A stretch of 64,000 bases of DNA from the NCBI GenBank assembly GCA_003313425.1, contig NHZP01000051.1, positions 248,001 to 312,000 of the forward strand, in the 5' to 3' direction. Both the position numbers and the translations under genes were made by a program. The notes under the pieces were generated by a model that did not search any database, was not told the origin of the DNA, and saw only the letters and a program-made list of their open reading frames with translations. The stretch is from Pseudopyrenochaeta lycopersici. Its lineage: Eukaryota; Ascomycota; Dothideomycetes; Pleosporales; Pseudopyrenochaetaceae. This document shows, one piece after another, positions 1 through 9,734 of this stretch. Every line of letters begins with the position of its first letter. Position 1 is the first letter of the stretch.

Positions 1-2606
1 TCAATATGCTTAGTACGGGCGTGAAATTGAGGGTTCTTCGCAAGTGCAATAGCGCCTTGGTTATCGCAGTATATAATCGTCGCTTGCGCCTGGTTTGCTG
101 CTTCAGGTTGTATTTCGTTGAGTAGTCGTCGTAACCAAATTGCCTCTTTTGTAGCGTTCGTTTGGCCGATGTATTCAGCCTCGCACGATGACAGTGCAAC
201 AGTTGATTGTAGCTTTGAGGACCAGCTAATCACCGCACTTCCTACGTTGAAAACGTAGCCTGAAGTTGATTTCCGAGTGTCATAGTCTCCTGCCCAATCA
301 GAATCACTATAGCCAGACAGCGCTGCTAGTGGCCCTTTGAAGACAAGCACATAGTCGATTGTCTTACGGAGGTATCGGAATATTCGAGTGACGGTGGCCT
401 TGTGCGCTTGCGTAGGTCTTGCGGCGAATCGACTGACGACTGAAACAGCGTAGGCGATATCCGGTCGGGTTCCCAGCATGGCGTACATGAGGGAGCCTAC
501 AGCACTCTGATACCATTTGATATCAGCTGTCATTGGTTCAAACTCAGCCTCTGCTTTCTGTAGCTTCGTGTGCGCGTCAATTGGCGTGTCATGCTTCTTA
601 TTGCAGTCCCACAATCCAAAGTCGCGGAGTACTTTCTCAAGGTAGCTTCGCTGGCTCAGCTTTAGGGTTCGGCTTTGTCGATCCCTTATTACTTCCATTC
701 CAAGGTAGTACTTGCAGGGGCCTAGGTCTGTCATACGAAAGCGCTCGCTCAGCTTTGCTTTGATCGTAGAGATATTAGCCTTAGATGGGCCAACTATAAG
801 GAGATCATCGACAAAGACTGCAATGTATGTACCCTTGCTGTCGTGGAATATGCAGTTGTCGGCGGTAAGGGGTTCGAAACCGAGTGTTTTAAGGTAGGTC
901 GTAAGGGTGAAATACCAGACACGCGGTGATTGCTTTAGGCCGTAAAGTGCCTTATTTAGCTTACAGACCTTATGCGATTCTCCGACAACTCCCATTCCTT
1001 CAGGCTGCTCCACGTAGATTTCAGTGTCGATATCGCCATAGAGAAAGGCTGTTTTAACGTCCATTTGTTCAATCTCAAGGTCGTTTGCTGCCGCAATCGC
1101 GAAGAGTAACTTATAGCTCATTGGCTTGACGACTGAGGCAAAGGTCTCATAGTAATCAAGGCCTTCTCGCTGTTCGAAGCCTCTTACTACCCATCTCGAT
1201 TTATATCGTAGGATCTCGCTATCTGAGCCGCGCTTGTGCCTGTAAACCCATTTACCGGTCAACACTGCTCTGTCTTTTGGTCGATCAACTAGGTCCCAAG
1301 TATGAATTTCAGTCAAAGAATTAACCTCATCTTCCATTGATTTCTCCCACTGCTTCGCATTCCCTCCACTCACAGCTTGTCTGTATGTTCGTGGTTCGTA
1401 GGGTTCTGAGCTGTCTGCGTTTGCGATAAGTGCAATAAAGCAGGGCTCATCAATTACGGCAGACTCATCAGCTGCGGCAAGTAATGCTCGTTCAAGCGGG
1501 TGATATGTGGTTCCTTTTGCAATTCGTGGACGAGGTTCTCGTGCTGGCGCTGATACTGGCGCTGGTACTGGCGCATGAGCTTGTCCAGGTAAAGGCTCTC
1601 TGTCTGGGCCAGGAGTGACCTGAATTATCTCATCATCCCCCCATAAGTCGGGCACGGGATATGTCGACAAGTGTTGTCTTTTAGTCAAGGGCTCAGATGC
1701 TCCCACATCATTGAGACCTCTCTTCTCGGCTGCGAATTGTACAGATGACGCCCGGATTAGTCGTCCAGTGGTGGTAACAAGTCGGTAAATATGATCGCCC
1801 TCGTAGCCAAGGAGCGTACATTCAACCGCATTGTCCTTGTCTTTTGAGCGGAGTCTTTCCAGAGCCAGACACTTTGTGCCCGGTGTACGCATGTGTCGGT
1901 AGTGGGGATCATGTCCATACCAGGCTCGATATGGTGTTGTCAGAAGCCTTGATTGGAGAGTACGCATTCGGACGTAATTTGCTGTGCGTACCATTTCCGG
2001 CCAATATGCCCATGGTAAGCCAGAGAGCTTTAGGAACGTTTTAGCCTTGTTCCAAATGATATGTCCAAGCTTCTCCGCAGCACCATTCTGTTGTGGGTTT
2101 CCGGGAACCGTGAACTCTGGCGTAACGCCTGTGAGAAAGAGATATCTCAGCATAGCCTTTGACGTGTATTCTCCGCCGTTGTCAGCTCGTAGCCGATGGA
2201 TTCTACGATCTGGTCGTTCGTAGTGCTGCTTAAAGTTTTTAAAACAGTCGAATACGTCGGCCTTGGCCTTGATACAGTAGGTGACTGAGAGTTGAGTTGC
2301 GTCGCAGAGGAACGTGACGATAAATCGGGAGCCATCGAGTCCAGTCTTGAACGGTCCTAGAACGTCTGAGTGGATGAGATCCATAGGGGCTTCTCCCGGT
2401 TGGATGTGGCTCTTGTGGGGTTTGGAACGTAGTGTAGATATTCCGCATGTCTCGCACGGAGTAATTTCGGGGATTGGCTTTGTAAGATCGATTTCCTCTG
2501 TCATCTCGGCCATCCTGAGCAGTGTGCTCTCAGCGATATGGCCTAGGCGGTTGTGCCAAACTCGTAAGGTGTCGGGGTTAATCTCGGCAGAGAGAAGGGC
2601 TAGTTG
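1..2606 (-). CDS. Copia-1 Pol (integrase, reverse transcriptase, RNase H), partial
   Basis: Continuation of the Gag-protease frame after UAG, at least 868 codons with no further stop as far as I can read by eye. In order it encodes GAG_pre-integrase (VWHNRLGHI), the integrase core ending near a PQQNGAAEKLGH motif, a proline/alanine-rich linker (around 1560-1620), the RT with KWVYRHKR, RWVVRGFEQ, DVKTAFLYG, ALYGLKQSPRVWY and the catalytic FVDDLL, and RNase H with the DSDWAGD and SSCEAEYI motifs. It runs off the window at the conserved ARTKHI motif, so roughly 60 C-terminal codons and the 3' LTR are missing. There is no sign of heavy repeat-induced point mutation. Confidence 0.88.
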
Positions 2607-2609
2607 CTA
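2601..2609 (-). promoter_or_regulatory. Candidate UAG readthrough site of Copia-1
   Basis: On the minus strand the codons are CAG UAG CAA CUA. UAG followed by CARYYA is the established readthrough context of tobacco mosaic virus type. The frame after the UAG continues open with a GAG_pre-integrase motif (VWHNRLGHI). Function is inferred from the motif and the open frame. Confidence 0.65.
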
Positions 2610-3908
2610 CTGGAGGCTCGTGTCTAGGAACCAGCATCCATTTCTGCTTGTTGCCGTGATTATGCTCTTTCCTGTTTTGATCTTACAGTATTCCTTTGAG
2701 AATCGAATATCTGCGCCAACCTTGAATAGTTGCGCAACAGAGACCAAGTTGACTGCGCAGTCAGGCACGTGATAAACGTTGGTAAGATGAATTGATCGAG
2801 ATTTGCCCTTGATTTTGCATCGCAGTTTGACTGTTCCTCTACCAATAGGTGCGCATGATGTTCCTCCTAGACCCTTAATATGTGCAGAAGATTCGGGGAT
2901 AGCTTCGTAGCTAATAAAGTGTTCCCGGCTGTGGGTAATATGACGGGAGCATCCGGTGTCAACAGCCCACTGGGTGTGTAAGAGATTGCCAGTATCATCA
3001 TTGGCTGTCATCCCAAAATGTGCAATAAGGCCCACAGGATCGTCTGACTCATCGTCATCCTCGCGAGTCTTCCTCCTTTTGGTAGATGGCCCACGGCGTC
3101 CCTTCCCGGCCTTGGCTTGCTGTTTCAAGTGTGGATATAGAGTCCAACACTTCTCCTTGGTATGGTAGGACTTGTGGCAGTGCGTACAATAGGGAACCTC
3201 AATGTTCCTGGTGTCGCCAGTTGCTGCAAGTGCAATGCCGGTCGTTGCGATGGTTGTCGAGGCCGTAGATGCTGCCAGCGCAGCCACGCTTTCCTCTTGA
3301 GCTAATGTACGCTCATATCCCTTGGCCTTAAGCGCTACGAAGTCGAAGTCAACCTCGCCTCCATCGTCACCAGGGAGTATCTGATTATTGGTGGTGAACG
3401 AAGTATAGAAGATGCTATACGCCGACCCTAGGCCCTGCAGATATCGTAGAATCACTAGTGGCGCTGGGATAATGACTCCCAACTGGACCAGCTGATTTTG
3501 AAGCTTCTTGGCGGCTTCGGTATAATCCTCAATGTTCTTGTAGTCGGTCAGAGAGATAGTAAAGAACCGATCAGAGAGATCACGGAAAGTACCGTCCCCT
3601 TGAGGTTTGTAGTTCTTTTCCAGAGTCTCGTAGGCCGTGTAGTAGTTGCTTATTCCGTCGATCATTTGCTTGGCGTTATAGTTGCACCGAGCTCTCATGG
3701 CGTATACGGCAAACTTGTGCTTCTTCTTCCACTCTGCTGAAGGATTGACTGGCGTATTCCTATGATCCTCCAGCCAGTCGAGTTGGTTTCCCATAATTAG
3801 GAAAGTTTCGATACCGTCAGAGAAGTCTAGCCAATTGTCGGCTCCGTCGAGGAAAGGTACCATAGCTAGGCTATAGCCACCTTTTATTTCAACTTGTGCG
3901 TTTGCCAT
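2607..3908 (-). CDS. Copia-1 Gag-protease (433 aa)
   Basis: Retrotransposon capsid, nucleocapsid and aspartic protease. Residues 1-200 are a UBN2-like copia Gag. A zinc knuckle CX2CX4HX4C lies at residues 241-254 (CTHCHKSYHTKEKC), followed by a basic stretch. The protease active site DTG is at residues 317-319 (WAVDTGCSRHIT). The frame ends at UAG (2609-2607), directly before the GAG_pre-integrase domain. Gag and protease are thus made without readthrough, and the downstream enzymes only if the UAG is decoded. The ATG at 3908 is the first in frame after the leader. Family membership is certain; expression is not known. Confidence 0.9.
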   Translation of the reverse strand: MANAQVEIKGGYSLAMVPFLDGADNWLDFSDGIETFLIMGNQLDWLEDHRNTPVNPSAEWKKKHKFAVYAMRARCNYNAKQMIDGISNYYTAYETLEKNYKPQGDGTFRDLSDRFFTISLTDYKNIEDYTEAAKKLQNQLVQLGVIIPAPLVILRYLQGLGSAYSIFYTSFTTNNQILPGDDGGEVDFDFVALKAKGYERTLAQEESVAALAASTASTTIATTGIALAATGDTRNIEVPYCTHCHKSYHTKEKCWTLYPHLKQQAKAGKGRRGPSTKRRKTREDDDESDDPVGLIAHFGMTANDDTGNLLHTQWAVDTGCSRHITHSREHFISYEAIPESSAHIKGLGGTSCAPIGRGTVKLRCKIKGKSRSIHLTNVYHVPDCAVNLVSVAQLFKVGADIRFSKEYCKIKTGKSIITATSRNGCWFLDTSLQ

Positions 3909-4380
3909 AATGTTGTAGTGTTGAGGAAGGGTAATAGGTAGCTTGTAGAGTCAGTGTTAGACGTCCCAAATCCTGTTCTAAAAGCTATGTAAATAGCAAT
4001 TTTGGCTGGTATGACTTTAGTCCACCTATACGGACTCGCCGACGGTGTCTCCGTCAGTCTCTCCGCATAATATCCCTTTGCGGACATCGCCGCGCCTATC
4101 AACAAACAGCATATGAGAATAACTGTTGTGATAGGGTTCGTCTTAGCAGCTGTCGGAGTAGGATTTGCAACCCCGCTGAAGAGATCGTCATATCTCTCGT
4201 CGTCAGCCCTGGCCTAGGCTCTTCTGATTCGACGCCGGCCAGTCCAGCCCTCTCCTTATGTCGCTAGGAGCTGTCTGTGCTGCATTGCAATATCTGGAGC
4301 AAACGGCGATGCCGAAAGAGTTATCAGGAGATCGAAGAGGTTGGCGGGGTAAATGTCAGACTTAGCTTAGTCAGCGCCCT

Positions 4381-4489
4381 TCCGGGCTCATAACCTGATG
4401 TTTTTGGAGCTCTGATTGGTTGACCATCATGTTCTTGTTTTTTCTAGAATACAGGAGGGGATCGCTGACTATATACCCAGTCTCGATCA
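4381..4489 (-). repeat. Copia-1 putative 5' LTR (4396-4489) and primer binding site (4381-4395)
   Basis: The primer binding site on the minus strand begins GGTTATGAGCCCGG. This is complementary to the anticodon stem-loop of initiator tRNA-Met, as in copia elements primed by a half-tRNA. The sequence before it ends in ATCA, and 94 bp further out a TGAT begins exactly where the interrupted reductase frame stops, so the LTR is proposed as TGAT...ATCA with a TATATAG box. The other LTR is outside the window, so the boundaries are provisional. Confidence 0.55.
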
Positions 4490-5011
4490 GGGGCTTGCAG
4501 TACTGACAAATTCAACAATGCTTGCATGGACGAGCGCCTGAACGACTGCAACCCGCCCCATCCATCGGTGCGCCTTTGCATATGTTTCATATCGGATGCC
4601 TAGCACGTTAGTGATTGGGTTGATTCTTCCACCGAGAAAGAGCGGGATAGTATTGATAACTGATAAATGCGCCGTCCGCTGCAGCAGGTGTGTAGAGCTC
4701 TTGACGCCAAGAGCTATGCAGGTAGCATTGCCTACAAGGAAGACGCCGATAGCGACAGCCCCAGGTAATGTAGTCTCGCTTCCGCCTCCAATGTGTGGAT
4801 TGATCTGAGGGTAGAATATGTGCTTGAGCAGGAAGACTGGTAGGCGGGCGCGGACATGCAGAACAGCCAGTACAAGCGCCGCAAGGGTGCCGAGAGCAAC
4901 GCCGTACCACTGCGTGATGTTCATGGCTGCGCTGGCCAGCATACAACGAAGTGAGCGTCCTTCGTTAAATATAGTTCGAAGGTCAAATACCAGCCAAAAC
5001 GAGCGGTTCAT
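4490..5011 (-). pseudogene. Ferric reductase-like transmembrane protein, N-terminal fragment cut by Copia-1
   Basis: An open frame of about 173 codons starts at the ATG at 5011. It contains several hydrophobic segments and the motif AHRWMGRVAVVQALVHA, the first heme-ligand helix of the ferric reductase/NADPH oxidase superfamily (two His 14 residues apart). A full FRE protein has 600-700 residues with a second heme helix pair, FAD and NAD(P) domains; these are missing. The stop codon TGA is provided by the first bases of the Copia-1 LTR. The rest of the gene would lie left of the window. The family call is fairly safe; the gene is interrupted. Confidence 0.75.
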
Positions 5012-5169
5012 ACGCTAACCAATAATAGCACGCCGCACGATGCGCAGCAGCAATATGAGTCCATCGACAGCCGGGAAGAAATGCCGCGCTAAACTTAGAC
5101 CAATTCTGCCAAGCTATAAGTTTCTAATAAGCAACCGAAAGCTACTTGTTTCGGACTTCAGATGTTCAC

Positions 5170-5730
5170 ATGCTGAGCGCCGGGATGGCAGCGAAGGGCA
5201 AAGTCACGAACATTACCAAAGACGATCAGACTTCGCGAAGAAAAAGGACCAAAGGACTCATCGGCAAATCACATGAGCTTGGCATAAGACCTAACTGCAA
5301 GGTCTTCACGTTTGTGCTTTATACAGATACTGGTCAGATCCACTCGTACGATTCCACCGGCGGCGCGATCTTGTGCGAAATTGAGGCGGTATTGGATCGA
5401 CTGGTGAGTTGCACATATTCCTTCAAATCTGCTTACTTACAGAACCCATAGCGACACTATCCTACAGATTGGCAAAAGTCTGATCCATCATCTTTTATCA
5501 ACAAGGCACGGGTCGCGAAGTCGGCTAATCGTCAAGCAAAAGTTCGAACCGTAGCGCAGGAGCAGACTAGACCAAGACAAAGCCTTCGGCCTGCGCCTGT
5601 GTTTGACGTGAAAATGCTTCCCATGTACTGTGGGCAGACAAACATGTCTACAGAGCTGCGGCGCACTTCTCAACGGCAAGAGTCCTACAGCGAGAAGGAA
5701 GGAAACATGTGTGTTGAGACTGCTACTTAG
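5170..5730 (+). CDS. Small MADS-box-like protein (170 aa, two exons)
   Basis: Exons 5170-5403 and 5452-5730, with a 48-nt GTGAGT...TAG intron that keeps the frame. Residues about 10-60 (NITKDDQTSRRKRTKGLIGK, then SHELGIRPNCKV) follow the pattern of a MADS/SRF DNA-binding domain: a basic helix rich in R/K, a KS.EL turn, then a beta strand (FTFVLYTDTGQI). The second exon is basic and low in hydrophobics. The ATG at 5170 is the first in frame. Small divergent MADS-like proteins are common in Dothideomycetes. It is convergent with the gene ending at 5750, with 19 bp between stops. A transcription-factor role is only inferred, because the domain is divergent. Confidence 0.6.
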
Positions 5731-5749
5731 TTTTCCTCTGGCTCTGCAT

Positions 5750-6130
5750 CTAATTGTCTTCAAATTCATCATGCTCTGCCTTTATATCCTTCTGACTCTG
5801 CACATGGGTGATGATGGCCATTCTAAGCCGCTCAAGAACATATCTCACCTCCTCTTCGAGCTTGTCGCCCTGAAGACGCATCCTGTGTTCGTAGTCCCAC
5901 TCTCGCCTCAACCGGCCATTCTCGCGCTTTTCTTCGTATATGATTTCCGCTAACGAGGGCGTCACGGCAGTCTTGGACGCTTGCATGTGTTCTCTGGTAG
6001 CCTCTATTGCTACGGTTGTTCCTCTTCTCCTGGCGATCTCCACATCGATGCTCGTCAATGGCGGCGGCGTACGTTGGGATGCTATCTGGGGCGAGAGGGT
6101 TTGATTTTGCTGTCGTGTCGAATGCAGCAT
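5750..6130 (-). CDS. Hypothetical coiled-coil protein (126 aa)
   Basis: Single-exon frame with ATG at 6130. The first half is polar and Thr/Pro-rich. The second half (residues about 65-126) is a charged helix with heptad spacing of Leu/Ile/Met (RENGRLRREWDYEHRMRLQ, then EEEVRYVLERLRMAI). I do not recognise a family. Two other small coiled-coil proteins of unknown function lie nearby (6817-7801 and 7882-8217), so this could be a locally expanded type. Coding status rests on composition and length only. Confidence 0.45.
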   Translation of the reverse strand: MLHSTRQQNQTLSPQIASQRTPPPLTSIDVEIARRRGTTVAIEATREHMQASKTAVTPSLAEIIYEEKRENGRLRREWDYEHRMRLQGDKLEEEVRYVLERLRMAIITHVQSQKDIKAEHDEFEDN

Positions 6131-6816
6131 GATGGCTACAATGTGTTCGTTGAAGGTGAACTGCGGCAGTTCTCCCTCTTTACTTATAGGCTTTCCATAC
6201 CTTCGATGCGAGAGTGAAGCCCGTTCGGGCTACTGATCATATTATATTCTTAGATCTGCTGCGCAAGCCCAGGATACGTTACACGTCGTGCGTATGCTAC
6301 GTTAGTACGCACAATCACCCTCCAGAGTCTTTGTGGCCCATTTGTACATAGCAATGGAAGCTCCAACGGATGGAAAGCAGATTCACCACATGACTCTTCT
6401 GTTGCTATATAGAAAAAGCAGGCTAGCTTATTCGAGACAAGCGTGGCACACCACTTGGCGGTCTAACCCTTCACCCCTTCTGTCTTCAGCCTAGGATTCA
6501 CTTTCCATTGTGAGCCTAGGGATGCTAATTACCTCTAGCCAATGAGAGCGAAGACTTGCTATAGTCTATAAATAGAGCATATAGTATAGTGACAGATTTC
6601 CAAGGTTTTCCTTACGCTTGCGGCCGGAGATGGCTGCCGAGTGCAGCGTCTTTGCTTCAGAGCAGGTACCGCCCTAAAATAGAGTATGTGAACTCTTTTG
6701 AAACCGCCAAAGACGGTCCTCCCGCGGCGGCTTGCGCGACATTGCATCCTCCTATATCATACAATAAAAGCCATAAGTTTCGTCCGCAACCAAAACGTGC
6801 CTGAACAACCAAAGCG
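6131..6816. other. Intergenic region, no gene recognised
   Basis: AT-moderate sequence between two divergent small genes. I see no convincing reading frame, RNA gene or repeat. Confidence 0.5.
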
Positions 6817-7801
6817 ATGGCCAGCTCATACCAATCATGGCTTCTCTGCAACAACGGTAGCCAAGGAGATTTTGACCATCTTCTATCCAATCCTAGCTTA
6901 AGTACATACCCAGGGAGTCTCCCAATTCCATCGTATCCCGACCCTTTCCTTCATCTGAATTTCAGCACGTTACCCCTTCCGCAAGATTTCAGTTCATTTC
7001 CTCTTCTTCAAGACACCAGCAATTTTCCTTCTCTTCAACACGACGTCCAATTTCCTATCTCTCAAGCCGAAGAACTATTTCCTCTCCTCCAAGCCTGCAA
7101 TCCAAACCCTTTCCTTCAGAACGGCAGTTCATGTTCCTTCTATCAAAACGTAGAACCACTCCCTCCCAGCCAAAGCATCGGCCCAATTCTGATAAACCAG
7201 GATAATGCAATCTGCCAGCCACATCGTCAGCAAACTGAGTTGCAGTCGCAGCCGCAGCTGACGCCACTCTGCGATCATCATGATCTAGAGCTCTCTGTAG
7301 TGGAGCCACAATCTCCGCTAAATTGGAACGAACAACCACAAGAATCATGGAAGCCGACATGTGCTCTGGATCTCACCGAAACAGTACGTCATCAAGACGA
7401 AAAACTGAACGAGCTAGAGATCACCGTGCAGCAGCTAAAGCAAGCTGGCGAAATGATGCCCCAAAGGTCAGTAATCTCTTCAGCAAGGTTCATAGCTGGG
7501 ATGGAATATCGGAGGAATATGCTAACATCAGTCGTACAGAATAAGTGACATTCCAAGGTACCATTACAACAACCAGACTCCACAAGCTCGATTCTGACGT
7601 TGGTGTAGGCAATTTACCGATTTACAGACTAGCCTCGAAAATTATCTCCGGGATTTTATGGAGTGGGCCACGGATCAACGACAAGCTACAGCAGAGCTTG
7701 AAACAAGAGTAGAAGATACTTCCAGGTTGAGAGAAAGGATACAAGAGCTAGAGTCTGAGGTAATGGTGTTGAAAGGAATGGTCTATGGCGCAAATAGATA
7801 A
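6817..7801 (+). CDS. Hypothetical protein with Phe/Pro/Gln-rich N-terminus and C-terminal coiled coil (280 aa, two exons)
   Basis: Exons 6817-7466 and 7609-7801, with a 142-nt GTCAGT...TAG intron containing a CTGAC branch site; the splice restores the coiled-coil frame. Residues 40-110 carry irregular repeats of the type FP-LLQ (SSFPLLQ, NFPSLQ, LFPLLQ), probably disordered. Residues about 185-275 form a heptad-rich coiled coil interrupted by the intron (KLNELEITVQQLKQ, then RERIQELESEVMVLKGMV). The ATG at 6817 has a good context (gcgATGG). No family is recognised. The intron is long for this region, so an extra small exon cannot be excluded. Confidence 0.6.
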
Positions 7802-7881
7802 AAATAAAATGTATCCAATTCTTATAATGCTCTCCCAGACGGTGTCAATAGCTCTGGAGCAGATTCTGGTCAAGTTTCAGC

Positions 7882-8217
7882 TCAAAATGCAGTCGGTGGA
7901 CCGCCCTTGGGTTCATTCCGGACCCCCCAAAAGTCAAGCCAATCGCTAGTAGCCGCCGAGATCTCGTTCATGTGTCTCGTAAGTATATCATACAACAACA
8001 ACATGACTTTGTAAGCTTCTTCAACCAGGAGCGTCGTTCGTGCTTGCGCATCTCTGCAGTCACTGATTTCTTGCCTCATCTTCTGGTTATCTCGCTGTAA
8101 TTGGTGGATAGTATCTAGGTGCATGCTTTCCTGGAACTCCTCGACTCGCTCTATGAGTAGCTCGATCGAGAACGGCTCCTGTGCGAAGGTTGGGACAGTC
8201 GTAGGAAGAGCACTCAT
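7882..8217 (-). CDS. Hypothetical small coiled-coil protein (111 aa)
   Basis: Single frame with ATG at 8217. The centre (residues about 20-95) is helical and amphipathic (LLIERVEEFQESMHLDTIHQ, then RDNQKMRQEISDCRDAQ), and the C-terminus ends GGPPTAF. It is convergent with the preceding gene (stop at 7801). No family is recognised. It resembles its neighbours only in being small and coiled-coil. Coding status is inferred from composition. Confidence 0.45.
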   Translation of the reverse strand: MSALPTTVPTFAQEPFSIELLIERVEEFQESMHLDTIHQLQRDNQKMRQEISDCRDAQARTTLLVEEAYKVMLLLYDILTRHMNEISAATSDWLDFWGVRNEPKGGPPTAF

Positions 8218-8884
8218 GGGTACTGTAAGAGACTATTGTTACGCAACATGAGCTTGGAGTCGCCATGACAAATAGTGGTTGTGCGATGTCTTAAAGCGTC
8301 AGCTGAGAGGGACCATTTGGGATCCGAGGTCTCGTTCGGGACCCTTCGGATCTTGTTTGGGCTCCAGTGCAATTTAACCAAAAATGGCTGGCCTAGGCCA
8401 CCAGACATTCTGGTCCGTGCAACGTGATCTCAGATGGCATCCTCATTACTACTGTAACTAACTCTACGAAGCGGGTAATTAGTCATGACGAGCCTCCCGC
8501 GTCGGCCTTGAATGTCTTTTTTTACGGTGCTAAGCGCAGCCGCTGGCGTAGGTGGGCATGGCACGCTGTCCGTTCTGAGGACTTCGCAAATGCCAAGGTG
8601 GGCTCTATCACAAAGCAAGGATCGATACACCAGAGGCGAATGCAGGCAAAGATTCAGTTGGAGCATTCACCTATCTATTGCATGCTTCCTTTGTAGTACT
8701 TTCCAACCTTCTGTGCATGCTGATATTGCAATTTCTGCCATGACATCTCTCTCAAGCAACACATGCTACAATAGTTCCAAGGTAACAAATGTTGTACGTA
8801 GAGACCAAGATACAGTGCTATTGCAGAGCTTCATTGTCGCTTGTGGTACCTTCCTACCGCCGCTTTCTCAGTTAGAGCTGGAGG
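8218..8884. other. Intergenic region, no gene recognised
   Basis: Several short overlapping frames on both strands have no domain-like composition. Nothing is supported here. Confidence 0.5.
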
Positions 8885-9520
8885 CTACAGAAACACGCCA
8901 GAGACCAAAGATGTCAAGGCAGGAAAGATAAAAGTGAACCAGCTCCATTCATATTGCCTGGCAGACTTGCTGGAGAGGCTCTGCAGTGAAGGGGCGGCAA
9001 ATGTGAATGAACGGGAGATGTTCAACCCTGTCGAGTTAAGCCCTCCGGTCACGCTAGAAATACCGGTAGCCCTGGGAGGGCGGAACAGTTCCGCAGAGGA
9101 GGAAGAGAAAATAACTTCAGTTGTGTTTCCTGGACACGAGTCGCACGCAAAGCATGTCGAGGAACCTGCACCATACCCTTGACCCGTCAGCAAACCACTA
9201 AGGCTCATCACGCCAGAACCGCTGAGGTTACCGATACGCAGCTCGACTGTGACTAGAGTCTGGTTGGTAACTGTAAGGCTAGCTGGAGGGTTATGGTCTG
9301 TAGATGTTGGTCGAATAGGATAAGGGCCTGTGGACCGAGAAGAAGCCAGTCTAGCATGCAGTATACTGGACAGCATCTGATCCGTACTCTCAGCACCCGT
9401 TGATTTCGTTATCGTGAGCGGAGATAGCTGCAGCGCATCGAGAACATCTCCGCAGACATGTTTGGGCTGAAATAGGCCCAGGTAGAAAAAGAGCGCCAGA
9501 ATACTGATACCCATCATCAC
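8885..9520 (-). CDS. Putative secreted or GPI-anchored protein (211 aa)
   Basis: The frame starts at 9520 with three Met codons in a row. Residues 1-24 form a hydrophobic signal-peptide-like segment (ISILALFFYLGLF) followed by HVCGD. The middle is Ser/Thr-rich with several N-glycosylation sequons (NQT, NLS, NTT, NST, NIS) and a small Cys cluster (CFACDSC). The last about 20 residues are hydrophobic (WFTFIFPALTSLVSGVFL), as in a GPI-attachment signal. This points to a cell-surface protein. I do not recognise a family. It is transcribed away from the J-like gene at 9735, with a shared promoter of about 215 bp. Confidence 0.55.
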   Translation of the reverse strand: MMMGISILALFFYLGLFQPKHVCGDVLDALQLSPLTITKSTGAESTDQMLSSILHARLASSRSTGPYPIRPTSTDHNPPASLTVTNQTLVTVELRIGNLSGSGVMSLSGLLTGQGYGAGSSTCFACDSCPGNTTEVIFSSSSAELFRPPRATGISSVTGGLNSTGLNISRSFTFAAPSLQSLSSKSARQYEWSWFTFIFPALTSLVSGVFL

Positions 9521-9734
9521 GGTACTGTAATATCGTTGTGGTTTGGGGCAAAGAAGGATGGAAACATCGGGATAAATGGTCTAGGAGGAGCCTGATCCAG
9601 CCGCAAGCGACTCTATTCTAAGTGCATAGGGAGCCTATATCGTCCTGACTAGCCGGAATGGGCTCCCTACCTGGGCTATAAGAAATCTACTTCGACATTC
9701 TTTCCATCAACATCCTCGAAAAGCAGTATCAAAG

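Larger units (their letters stand above)
1..4489 (-). mobile_element. Copia-1: Ty1/copia LTR retrotransposon, 3' part beyond the window edge
   Basis: The element reads leftward. From right to left it shows a putative 5' LTR (4396-4489), a primer binding site (4381-4395), a leader of about 470 bp, a gag-protease frame (3908-2607), one UAG codon, and an open integrase-RT-RNase H frame that leaves the window at base 1 within RNase H. The order protease, integrase, RT, RNase H is that of Pseudoviridae (Ty1/copia). I read the whole pol stretch on the minus strand and found no stop other than the UAG at 2609-2607, so the copy is probably young. It lies inside a ferric-reductase-like gene. The 3' LTR and the target duplication cannot be seen. 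Confidence 0.9.

Noticed and set aside
5040..5276. Frame of 78 codons upstream of the MADS-like gene
   Set aside because: It overlaps the MADS-like frame in another phase and has no domain. The two-exon model is better supported.
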